Part shown: positions 38,099 through 45,450 of the stretch, piece by piece
How positions within the stretch are numbered: the stretch's first letter is position 1
Layout of the letters: the number at the start of each line of letters is the position of its first letter
Source of the DNA: Rheinheimera lutimaris
Lineage (GTDB): Bacteria > Pseudomonadota > Gammaproteobacteria > Enterobacterales > Alteromonadaceae
Length of the DNA: 64,000 nt
Assembly (NCBI RefSeq): GCF_013283795.1
Contig: NZ_JABSOD010000001.1
Location: forward strand, 252,009 to 316,008
Direction of reading: 5' to 3'
Notes under the pieces: model-generated
Seen by the model: the letters and a program-made list of their open reading frames with translations, nothing else
What the model was told of the DNA's origin: nothing
Database searches by the model: none
Position numbers and translations under genes: made by a program

Positions 38099-39135
38099 AC
38101 CCGAATACAGAACTTAGCGCGCAATTACAGCAGGCCGGCATTATTGACCAGGCTACCGCAGCACAGCTAATTATAACTGACAGCCCCTGGTGGCTGCAGA
38201 TTATGCAGGGCATCGCGGCATGGATAGCGTCGGTATTTATTATCAGTGCCTTTGTTGGCCCGCTGCTGGTGCTGGCCGGTAACAATGTGGTGTATGCAAT
38301 TGCCGGCCTGCTGCTTTTAGCCGGTGCTATCTGGTTAGCCCGGCGCCCGCAAGAGTTTTTGCAACATATGTCGGTCGCTGTAGCTTTAGCAGGTCAAGGC
38401 TTGCTGGTGTACAGCAGCTATGAGCTGTTTGCGCATTCTATCGATGTACCACGCTATGCCTGCGCTCTAATCAGCGGATTACTGCTGTTCAGCCCGCTAA
38501 ACCGGCTGCACCAGCGTGCCAGCTTAAGCATCGCCTTGCTGTGTCTGTTGTCGTTAATTGACTCTGCGCCGGCAATAGCCGTTATCAGCTCATTGCTGGC
38601 AGCGCTGGCAGTTGTGATGTGGTGCAGCCGGCAGCAGTGGAGCGGTTTAGCTTTTGCCGGCCGGCTAAAAAGCCTGCTGGAAGTTGCCACCCTGGCCGGA
38701 TTTGGCCTGAGCTTATTCGGCCAATGCCTGTTGGTTGTTGACAGCAACCACTGGCTGGACGGCCAGCTGCTGCTGGCCCGTGCCTTGTGCAGTGCACTTG
38801 GCAGTGTGCTGCTAATTGCCACCGTGTTTTGGCTCAGTCGCCTTGCAACGGCACCCAGCCGGCTGGCTTTGCTGACTGCTACCACTTTGCTGTGTATTTT
38901 ACTGTATCCGGCTTCGGGTTTATTGGTGAGCGGTGCATTAATGCTGGCGTGCTTTTACGGCTGCAGCCGGCGCTGGTGTGCGCTGGCTTTACTTAGCATG
39001 CTGATTGCCATCAGCCAGTTTTATTACAGTTTACAGCTTAGTTTGCTCTACAAATCCGGCTTGCTGGCACTGTCGGGCGTGCTGATACTGGCAACCTGGC
39101 TGTTATTGCAACGTTACCAGCGGAGGTTAGCATGA
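38095..39135 (+). CDS. DUF4401 membrane protein
   Basis: 346 residues, about ten spans, with a short soluble start containing AGIIDQATAAQL. It matches DUF4401 by layout and by its fixed position after DUF2157. The function is unknown. It overlaps both neighbours by ATGA junctions, so the three proteins are probably made together and may form one membrane complex. Confidence 0.78.
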   Translation: MNPNTELSAQLQQAGIIDQATAAQLIITDSPWWLQIMQGIAAWIASVFIISAFVGPLLVLAGNNVVYAIAGLLLLAGAIWLARRPQEFLQHMSVAVALAGQGLLVYSSYELFAHSIDVPRYACALISGLLLFSPLNRLHQRASLSIALLCLLSLIDSAPAIAVISSLLAALAVVMWCSRQQWSGLAFAGRLKSLLEVATLAGFGLSLFGQCLLVVDSNHWLDGQLLLARALCSALGSVLLIATVFWLSRLATAPSRLALLTATTLLCILLYPASGLLVSGALMLACFYGCSRRWCALALLSMLIAISQFYYSLQLSLLYKSGLLALSGVLILATWLLLQRYQRRLA

Positions 39136-39626
39136 TATTAAAGCTGTACAGACCGGCCATTGCTGCCGCCGTGTTGCTTGTTTTAGCCGTGTCCGGTATC
39201 GCCATTGCGCAGTTTGAGCACACGCTGACAACCGGCCGCATAGTTAATATCGCGCTGGCACCGCTGGACCCGCGCTCAATTATGCAGGGCGATTATATGG
39301 CATTGGCCTATGCCATTGACCGCGAATTGCCCGAAGATGCCGCGCAATATAAATATGCCTGGCTAAGTGTCGATGCTGAGCAACGGGCCGCTTTACACAG
39401 CGTGAGTAACAACCTGCCGCAGGATCCGCAGTTGGTCGCAGTTTTACTGCGCCGGCGCGACGGCATGTTCAGCGTTGGCCCTAATGCGTTCTTTTTTGCT
39501 GAAGGCACAGGCGCGCTATATGAACAGGCACCGTATGGTCAGTTCCGGGTAGATGCCGGAGGCAAAGCATTGCTGGTAAGCTTGCTGGATGAAAATTTGC
39601 AGTTACTGGGAAAGAATAACCGCTGA
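39132..39626 (+). CDS. GDYXXLXY-domain protein
   Basis: 164 residues with one N-terminal hydrophobic segment (about 8-28) and a periplasmic domain carrying the family signature GDYMALAYAI. The function is unknown. It is the last gene of the DUF2157-DUF4401 operon. It resembles signal-peptidase-like beta domains only loosely. Confidence 0.85.
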   Translation: MILKLYRPAIAAAVLLVLAVSGIAIAQFEHTLTTGRIVNIALAPLDPRSIMQGDYMALAYAIDRELPEDAAQYKYAWLSVDAEQRAALHSVSNNLPQDPQLVAVLLRRRDGMFSVGPNAFFFAEGTGALYEQAPYGQFRVDAGGKALLVSLLDENLQLLGKNNR

Positions 39627-39647
39627 ACCCTTATCTCTGCGCAGGTC

Positions 39648-39745
39648 GAACCGGTTTGTCCACGCCAACACGCCGTAAACCCATCCCTGGGGGCTCGTCT
39701 CAGCCCGTCCGGGGCTTCAACGGTTGGCTTAGGGCAAACCGATTC
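39648..39745. repeat. Second type of intergenic repeat / convergent-gene hairpin
   Basis: About 98 bases between convergent genes. Outer arms GAACCGGTTTG (39648-39658) and CAAACCGATTC (39735-39745) pair over 11 positions with one mismatch that is G-U when read on one strand. Inside, the CGCCGTAAACCCATCCCTGG word and GGGCT/AGCCC hairpin resemble a dispersed intergenic repeat I recall from several gammaproteobacteria. It may end transcription from both sides. It does not share the core of copies A-C. Confidence 0.55.
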
Positions 39746-39754
39746 TCACTAAAA

Positions 39755-41266
39755 TTATTCGTCGGCACGTTCACACTGATAACAGCCCGGACTACGCGGG
39801 CAACTGTTACCGCGGGCGCAAATAAGCTGCACCGGTTTTTGTAAGCTGCGTGCCACCCAGTTAATATTCAAAATATTCGCCACACTGGTCAGCGCCGTTT
39901 GAATAGTTTTCGGCACTTTAGCACCGCCACTGCTACCCACACACAGCTGTTTTAACTGCGCCGCCATCGTATCAGCATCAACTCCCTGTGCCAGCAGCGC
40001 CGGATTTAAGTCGATACCGGCGCACAATACATGGGTATTGCCGGCCAGATCACTGACTTTAGTCGACTCGCAACAGTAAATACGCGGCGCACCGTTCACA
40101 TCCAGCAATGATAACTGTGCCGAACTGCTGACACCTTCAACATCAAACATCCGAAACACCGCCCAATGCTGACAAGGGTCTTCAACCTGACGCATATTGC
40201 CCCACGGCAGCGGAATGCCATTACCGCGATACACCGCTTTAAGTTTACCAGGCGTATAAGCATCAAAATAATGCCAGTGAGTATAAGGCGATACCGCCGT
40301 CATGCGCCGCATCGCCACCGATGCCGACACCCCGGCCTGCTGATGCGTGCTGATCTCATAGCCGTGACGGTCCAGTAACTGGCGAAACGGCAGCTTAGGG
40401 CACAGCAGCGCACCGGCAAAAAAGCTCGATTCAAAATCACGCCAGGCATGCAAAATATCCTGCGGTTGCACGGCAGTGGAATCCGACAAGTCATCATCAC
40501 GCGCACCACCCACCATCATACTGCTTTTTACACCGTCTTTATTGTGCAGCACAGCATGGCCGATATGTACCGCCAGTTCATACTTTAACCGCGTAGGGAA
40601 CTGCTGCAGTAAGCTGTTTAAATGCAACGTATTGGGCGGGGTGAAAAACGAGGTAGAAACGTTTTTTGATAAAACCCCCAGCTCGTCCAGCAGCTCCTTT
40701 GGTGCTTCGGTAAACCACTTAATGCTTAAACCCAGCTGTTTAATAATTGCCAGTAAGTCTTCGACACTCAGCGGCATGCGTTTTTGCCCGACATCCTCCG
40801 CTGCCCGCTCCAGTTCAGGAAAATGATTTTGGTTGTGCTCCTGATGTGCACGAATTAATAACTGAGCAAACTGCTTACCGCTGGTGCCGGTTTGCGACAA
40901 CATTTCCGGAATAGCGATTTGTAAAATGTCATTAGAAAACAAAAAGCCCGGCTCCAGCGCCATACCGCTGATGCCGCCTTTACTGCCTTTTTGCGGTGTT
41001 AAGTCTTCGCCGGCATCTTCACCATCGAGAAACCAGTCGATGTCTTTTTGAAATACTTCGGCAATCACCTCCAGCATTTCAATGCCGGGCACACGCTTAC
41101 CGCGCTCAATCATCGACAAATATGACACCGACGGCGCCTGCTCCGGGTTAACCCGAATGCAGCGGGTGGATAGGTCTTCCATGGTTAAGTTATTACGTTT
41201 TCTCAGGTTTCTTATCTTGGTTCCGAGAAAATGCGACTTTCTGAGCAGGCTTTTGTTTATTTTCAT
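39755..41266 (-). CDS. XRE-family regulator with DUF3612 domain (RamB/ScfR-like)
   Basis: 503 residues. An N-terminal XRE HTH (about 10-75: LGTKIRNLRKRNNLTMEDLS, SYLSMIERGKRVPG) is followed by a long region with an IrrE-like HIGHAVLH segment near 230. The C-terminus is Cys-rich (CARGNSCPRSPGCYQC). This plan resembles short-chain acyl-CoA-sensing regulators such as RamB, which control acetate, propionate and glyoxylate genes. Three spaced sites directly upstream suggest autoregulation. It is divergent from a malate-synthase-like gene, which fits a glyoxylate role. The assignment to that pathway is inference. Confidence 0.85.
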   Translation of the reverse strand: MKINKSLLRKSHFLGTKIRNLRKRNNLTMEDLSTRCIRVNPEQAPSVSYLSMIERGKRVPGIEMLEVIAEVFQKDIDWFLDGEDAGEDLTPQKGSKGGISGMALEPGFLFSNDILQIAIPEMLSQTGTSGKQFAQLLIRAHQEHNQNHFPELERAAEDVGQKRMPLSVEDLLAIIKQLGLSIKWFTEAPKELLDELGVLSKNVSTSFFTPPNTLHLNSLLQQFPTRLKYELAVHIGHAVLHNKDGVKSSMMVGGARDDDLSDSTAVQPQDILHAWRDFESSFFAGALLCPKLPFRQLLDRHGYEISTHQQAGVSASVAMRRMTAVSPYTHWHYFDAYTPGKLKAVYRGNGIPLPWGNMRQVEDPCQHWAVFRMFDVEGVSSSAQLSLLDVNGAPRIYCCESTKVSDLAGNTHVLCAGIDLNPALLAQGVDADTMAAQLKQLCVGSSGGAKVPKTIQTALTSVANILNINWVARSLQKPVQLICARGNSCPRSPGCYQCERADE

Positions 41267-41268
41267 TT

Positions 41269-41305
41269 TGTAAAATTCACACTGTAAAATTTTTATTGTG
41301 AAATT
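41269..41305. promoter_or_regulatory. Three tandem operator-like sites spaced 14 bp
   Basis: TGTAAAATT at 41269, TGTAAAATT at 41283 and TGTGAAATT at 41297 repeat with an exact 14-base period, starting 2 bases upstream of the DUF3612 regulator start. They would place bound protein over the translation start and promoter, suiting autorepression by a multimeric regulator. Confidence 0.65.
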
Positions 41306-41381
41306 ATTCTGATTTTTAGCCTAGACTAGTTTTTAACCGATAGCAACTGGTCTGCGTTCTGACAGACGCGGCAGAGGCGAC

Positions 41382-41475
41382 GGTCCGGAATCCTGATAGC
41401 GCAGCCACAGAGTGTCTGAGCGAACGCGTAAGCGGCAGCGAGTTGCTGTGGCGAGCACAGCAGGAATTGCGGACC
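41382..41475. repeat. Structured intergenic repeat, copy C
   Basis: 94 bases between the divergent DUF3612 and malate-synthase-like genes. Outer arms GGTCCGGAATCCTG (41382-41395) and CAGGAATTGCGGACC (41461-41475) pair with one bulge. Inner arms GCCACAG (41404-41410) and CTGTGGC (41446-41452) pair perfectly. The words AGTGTCTGAGCGAACGC and GCGAGTTGCTGTGGCGAGC match copies A and B. Confidence 0.8.
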
Positions 41476-41529
41476 AAAGCTATACACAATTACCGGCAAC
41501 AAGAGATCACAAAAGACGAGGATGACATC

Positions 41530-42045
41530 ATGACAACACTGGCCCAACAACACAGCACTCCATCACAGAGCCATACCGCCTGGATGGCGACCGAGCTTAG
41601 CGTGATTAACGAGCTGAACCAGCGCCATGTCAAACAGGTAATGGATTACTCAAAAGGCTTTTTAGACAAAACCTTTCCGCTGCAGCAAGGCTCGCACAAA
41701 GACGTATGCAGCTATGTGGTGTACTACCAGCAACTGCTGGCGTTTTTTGCCGACGGCAGCACCAGCGGCCTGCAAAACCCGGCACAGTTTGTGGCTTTAA
41801 GCGGCCATCGCGAAGCGCCCTGCTCTATTGTACTGAACAATAATGGCCGCCATGTCGAGCTTATCTTAAACCGCAGCGGCATTAACGGTTGCCGGGATAA
41901 AGCCAGCATTGACGATATTCAGCTGCAAACCTCTGAGCCGGATTGCGTTTGGTTTAGCATGGTAACCGGCCGCCAGGTAGCTTGCGCCCACAAAGGCAAT
42001 AAGCAGTTTACCTGCAAAGACGGCTTGCCATATTCACTGGCATAG
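41530..42045 (+). CDS. Stand-alone malate synthase G-like subdomain protein
   Basis: 171 residues from the ATG at 41530, which has GAGGA 7 bases upstream. Residues about 50-135 (LQQGSHKDV, NPAQFVALSGHREAP, IVLNNNGRHVEL, DKASIDDIQL) resemble, as I recall it, the non-barrel domain of malate synthase G (E. coli GlcB has PAQFVG, LLKNNGLHI and a D-A-I-DV run in the same order). The catalytic TIM-barrel part that follows in GlcB is absent. The gene nevertheless has a ribosome site and a hairpin after the stop, so it seems a real short gene rather than debris. It is divergent from the DUF3612 regulator. An effector-binding or regulatory role is possible; the function is unknown. Confidence 0.6.
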   Translation: MTTLAQQHSTPSQSHTAWMATELSVINELNQRHVKQVMDYSKGFLDKTFPLQQGSHKDVCSYVVYYQQLLAFFADGSTSGLQNPAQFVALSGHREAPCSIVLNNNGRHVELILNRSGINGCRDKASIDDIQLQTSEPDCVWFSMVTGRQVACAHKGNKQFTCKDGLPYSLA

Positions 42046-42071
42046 CATCACCGCGACTTAACCTCATCATA

Positions 42072-42093
42072 CCGGGCAGCTTACGCTGTCCGG
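42072..42093 (+). terminator. Weak terminator-like hairpin
   Basis: CCGGGCAGC (42072-42080), loop TTAC, GCTGTCCGG (42085-42093) with one G-U pair, followed by TTATTCTGCTTTT. It lies 26 bases after the malate-synthase-like gene. The T tract is poor. Confidence 0.5.
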
Positions 42094-42205
42094 TTATTCT
42101 GCTTTTCAGCAGGCAAATAGCGCTTTAACATAAAACCGGTTCTGTGTAACATCTTTGCTCCATATTTACAGCTTGTTTTAATTTCCGGCTTAGCCTTGAG
42201 GCATG

Positions 42206-42508
42206 ATGAAACATTTAACTGCTGCACTGGTGATCAGTGCCTTGTTGATATTAAATGGCTGCACCGTACTGGGTATCATTGTTGATAATAAAGTGGATGA
42301 TAAAAACGATAACCCTATAGTACCGCCCGGCAGCCATGTACCAGCAAAAGTGGAACCTTCTTTTGCCAGCGAGGGTCTGGAGGCTGACATCGCTATCGTA
42401 AAGCTGATTAAAAACGCCATTTTACCGGCTAAACCCAAGCCCAAAGTACGCTGCGGCATAGAAAATGGTCTGCGCATTTGTTACGAAGAAGGCGCAGAAG
42501 GTTATTAA
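42206..42508 (+). CDS. Small lipoprotein, function unknown
   Basis: About 100 residues. A lipoprotein signal ending ILNGC is followed by an acidic linker, a Pro-rich stretch and a C-terminal CGIENGLRICYEE with two cysteines. The ATG at 42206 is preferred over 42203 because GAGG ends 4 bases before it. I recognise no domain. It stands alone between the malate-synthase-like gene and the VOC gene. Confidence 0.65.
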   Translation: MKHLTAALVISALLILNGCTVLGIIVDNKVDDKNDNPIVPPGSHVPAKVEPSFASEGLEADIAIVKLIKNAILPAKPKPKVRCGIENGLRICYEEGAEGY

Positions 42509-42648
42509 TACTTAAGCCGCTGAAGGCATCGCACTCAAACCAATTCTCGCTTTGCCAGATTTTTTCTATACGTCACTGCTCTAAAACGCCACGGTAATCG
42601 TATAATGCTGCCATATTAAAATTTCCTTATATTTGATGGAGCAAAACC

Positions 42649-43020
42649 ATGATTAGCTATGTCACTCTGGGCGTGAACGATTTAACCGCAGCCAAGGCTT
42701 TTTACGGCGCACTATTGGGCGATTTAGGCGGTAAAAACCTGTTAGATATGGGCCGCATCGCTTTCTTTGGTAAAAGCATGGCGCAGCCAATGCTGGCGGT
42801 ATGTGAGCCTTTTAATAAGCAAGCCGCTAACCCTGGCAACGGTAATATGGTGTCATTCCAACCAGGTTCAAAAGAAAAAGTAGATGCGCTGTACCAAAAA
42901 GCCATCGCTTTAGGCGCCAGCTGCGATGGTGCACCGGGGCAGCGGATTGGAAACACCTTTTACGGCGCCTATGTCAAAGATGCTGATGGCAATAAACTAT
43001 GCTTTTGTCACTTTGGTTAG
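42649..43020 (+). CDS. VOC-family (glyoxalase/bleomycin resistance fold) protein
   Basis: 123 residues: VTLGVNDLTAAKAFYGALLG at the start and GNTFYGAYVKDADGNKLCF at the end are the paired beta-alpha-beta-beta-beta modules of the vicinal oxygen chelate fold. The substrate cannot be told; many relatives of this length are uncharacterised dioxygenase-like or resistance proteins. There is a good GGAG ribosome site about 10 bases upstream. The bicupin gene follows after 13 bases, so the two may be co-transcribed. Confidence 0.85.
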   Translation: MISYVTLGVNDLTAAKAFYGALLGDLGGKNLLDMGRIAFFGKSMAQPMLAVCEPFNKQAANPGNGNMVSFQPGSKEKVDALYQKAIALGASCDGAPGQRIGNTFYGAYVKDADGNKLCFCHFG

Positions 43021-43033
43021 GTTTTAGCACACT

Positions 43034-43735
43034 ATGCAGGTAAACAGCGATTTTTCCCGTCGCGTAGTGGTATTGCCGGAACAATACCACTTTATTGATT
43101 CGCCTTTAGCCGGTGTCAGCAGAATGATGCTGGACCGGGCAGGCGCAGAGGTAGCCCGCGCCACCAGCATAGTGCGTTATGCCGCCGGCAGTGGCTATAG
43201 CAGCCATACGCATGGCGGTGGCGAAGAAATACTGGTGTTGGATGGCGTGTTCAGTGATGAACACGGCGACTATCCGGCCGGCACTTATTTGCGTAACCCA
43301 CCGGGTAGCTCACATCAGCCTTTTTCCCGCGATGGTTGCACCTTATTGGTCAAACTGTGGCAGTTTGCCGCTGATGATGATCAGCAACTGGTGCTTGATA
43401 CAAATAAAGCGCAGTGGCAGCCGGGGTTAGTGCCCGGGTTATCCGTGTTACCGCTGCACGAGCATAACGGTGTCAGCACTGCACTGGTGCGTTGGGCACC
43501 TGATACCTTATTTAACCGTCATATTCATGTTGGCGGTGAAGAGATACTGGTGCTTGAGGGTCTGTTTTGTGATGAGCACGGCCGTTATGCTGCAAACAGC
43601 TGGCTACGTAGCCCGCGTTACAGCACCCATACTCCGTTTACCCTTGAGCAAGGCGCATTAATTTACGTTAAAGTCGGGCATCTGGGTGCCGGCTTGATGG
43701 GGGATCAGTTTATTGAGGCGGTAACGACGACATGA
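43034..43735 (+). CDS. Bicupin protein (ChrR-type cupin domains)
   Basis: 233 residues made of two cupin domains. The first has HTHGGGEEILVLDGVFSDEH and a GSSHQPF metal-site His. The second repeats the plan with HIHVGGEEILVLEGLFCDEH and STHTPF. The domains match the ChrR cupin that binds zinc, but the anti-sigma N-terminal half of ChrR is missing, so this is not a sigma-factor regulator itself. An oxygenase or stress-sensing role is possible. No strong ribosome site is visible; the start keeps the conserved DFSRRVVV segment. Confidence 0.82.
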   Translation: MQVNSDFSRRVVVLPEQYHFIDSPLAGVSRMMLDRAGAEVARATSIVRYAAGSGYSSHTHGGGEEILVLDGVFSDEHGDYPAGTYLRNPPGSSHQPFSRDGCTLLVKLWQFAADDDQQLVLDTNKAQWQPGLVPGLSVLPLHEHNGVSTALVRWAPDTLFNRHIHVGGEEILVLEGLFCDEHGRYAANSWLRSPRYSTHTPFTLEQGALIYVKVGHLGAGLMGDQFIEAVTTT

Positions 43736-43778
43736 ACCGGCATTTCAGCTTACCATCAATAAGGTTACCAAGACGTAT

Positions 43779-44795
43779 ATGGATTCATTGACACAACTCA
43801 CCCTGGGCGCCGCTGTCGCCGTTGTCGCACTGGGTAAACAGCCCGGCAGCAAAGTCAGAGTGGCATTAACCGGCGCAGTACTGGGCACTTTGCCTGATTT
43901 AGATGTGATTATTGATTACGGTGACGTGGTCAGTAATATGGTGCTGCACCGCACTGAAAGCCATGCCCTGTTTTATCAAACACTGTTGTCGCCACTGCTG
44001 GCCTGGCTGGCGGCGCTGTGCTGCAAACAGCAGCAATATTACCTGCGCTGGTTACTGGCCAGTTGGCTTATTCTGCTGACCCACACCGGTATTGATGCCA
44101 TGACCGTTTATGGCACGCAGTTCGGCTTGCCCTTTACCAATACCCCTTTTGCAGTGGGCAGTATCTTTATTATCGACCCGCTGTATACACTACCATTGCT
44201 TATCGGCGTCAGCTGGTTCTTGTTATCCCGGTTAAACCGCGGTTACCGGGCAAATATAGCCGGCTTGCTGTTATCGTCTGCTTATATGCTGTGGAGCGTA
44301 TTGGCACAACAGCATGTCAGTAATATTGCTGCGCAAAATGCACAACAGCAATTAGGCGACTATCAGCGAATACTGGTAACCCCGGCGCCATTAAATACTC
44401 TGCTTTGGCGCATTGTAATAATGACAGAACAAGGCTATGCCGAGGGCTTTTACTCTTTGCTGGATGAAACACAGCAGATCAGTTTCAGCTTGATACAACA
44501 AGACAACACATTAAAGCAGCAGTACGCCACACTTAAACCGGTGCAACAACTGCAATGGTTCAGCCGCGGCTTTTACGCACTGGAGAGGCAGGAAGATAAA
44601 CTGCTGCTTACCGACCTGCGAATGGGGCAACAAGGCAGTTATGCCTTTCAATTTGTCGTCGATCCGCTAAACCGCACTGCGGTAACTCAGCTGCCGATGC
44701 GCCGGGACAGCGCTGTTGCCTTACCCTGGCTGTGGCAGCGCATGTGGGGCACACCGCTGCCGTCGCCTTATACGGTAGTGCAACTCAGTCATTAA
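43779..44795 (+). CDS. YdjM-like inner-membrane protein (PF04307, 'metal-dependent hydrolase')
   Basis: 338 residues. An N-terminal membrane domain with SLTQLTLGAAVAVV, LPDLDV, HRTESHALF and THTGIDAMTVYG histidine/aspartate motifs is typical of the YdjM/DUF457 family. A soluble C-terminal region of about 150 residues follows. Family members are predicted membrane hydrolases of unknown substrate. It ends 19 bases from the convergent DUF1543 gene. Confidence 0.82.
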   Translation: MDSLTQLTLGAAVAVVALGKQPGSKVRVALTGAVLGTLPDLDVIIDYGDVVSNMVLHRTESHALFYQTLLSPLLAWLAALCCKQQQYYLRWLLASWLILLTHTGIDAMTVYGTQFGLPFTNTPFAVGSIFIIDPLYTLPLLIGVSWFLLSRLNRGYRANIAGLLLSSAYMLWSVLAQQHVSNIAAQNAQQQLGDYQRILVTPAPLNTLLWRIVIMTEQGYAEGFYSLLDETQQISFSLIQQDNTLKQQYATLKPVQQLQWFSRGFYALERQEDKLLLTDLRMGQQGSYAFQFVVDPLNRTAVTQLPMRRDSAVALPWLWQRMWGTPLPSPYTVVQLSH

Positions 44796-44814
44796 GCCGC
44801 TGTATATAGATAGC

Positions 44815-45315
44815 TCAGCCGATAATATTGTAGCCGGACCAGTCCGGCCGCATAGCCTGGCTTTGGCCGGAAGCAGTAAGGTGGATATAGTGTCCTTGCA
44901 GCTGTTCCAGCGCAATACAGTCGTCCAGTTCGAGTAAATCATCTTTGTGCGGACTGTCGGCATCGGTTAATAAACGCTGCTTCGCCTTAGCCTTGGCTTC
45001 AGCGGCCGAACAGGCCACACACAACATAAAATCATGTTGCTCGGCGATTTTATCGGCGTAATAACCACCAAAATTAACAAAATATAATTTAATATCAGCA
45101 TCTTGTGGTTCACTTTGCAGACTAACTTTATAACCGTCTATATTATTTACCACCATATAGCTGTCGATATGCAAGCCTTTTACCGTACCAAACCATTGCT
45201 GACACAATTGCGTATAGGTGTCTTCAATACGCGCAGCGGCGACAAAGCGCACATCGTGCAGCTCTATATTGGCGCCGGGCGCTGTGCCGCCGATATAAAC
45301 TAAAAATAATTGCAT
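44815..45315 (-). CDS. DUF1543 protein
   Basis: 166 residues with the family signature near the start (LVYIGGTAPGANIELHDVRF) and the second half-repeat around LYFVNFGGYYADKIAEQHDF. Cytoplasmic, no signal peptide. The function is unknown. It stands alone, convergent with the YdjM-like gene. Confidence 0.85.
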   Translation of the reverse strand: MQLFLVYIGGTAPGANIELHDVRFVAAARIEDTYTQLCQQWFGTVKGLHIDSYMVVNNIDGYKVSLQSEPQDADIKLYFVNFGGYYADKIAEQHDFMLCVACSAAEAKAKAKQRLLTDADSPHKDDLLELDDCIALEQLQGHYIHLTASGQSQAMRPDWSGYNIIG

Positions 45316-45450
45316 GGTTTTCTTCTTCCCTGGTTAAAGGGCGCAGTATAACGACAACTGTGTTTTGCCTCCAGCAACAGTTAGGTTAAGCTGCTAAGCT
45401 AGCTGAATAAAACACTATTTCAACAACGTCGGCCTGATGGAATTACCACG

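Noticed and set aside
31681-41475. Repeats A-C as integron attC sites
   Set aside because: No GTTRRRY-type core sites, no integrase gene, and the flanking genes are housekeeping genes rather than cassettes.
41530-42045. Malate-synthase-like gene as a pseudogene fragment
   Set aside because: It has a good ribosome site, intact frame, its own N-terminal extension and a hairpin after the stop, and no barrel remnants follow; kept as a gene, though decay cannot be fully excluded.
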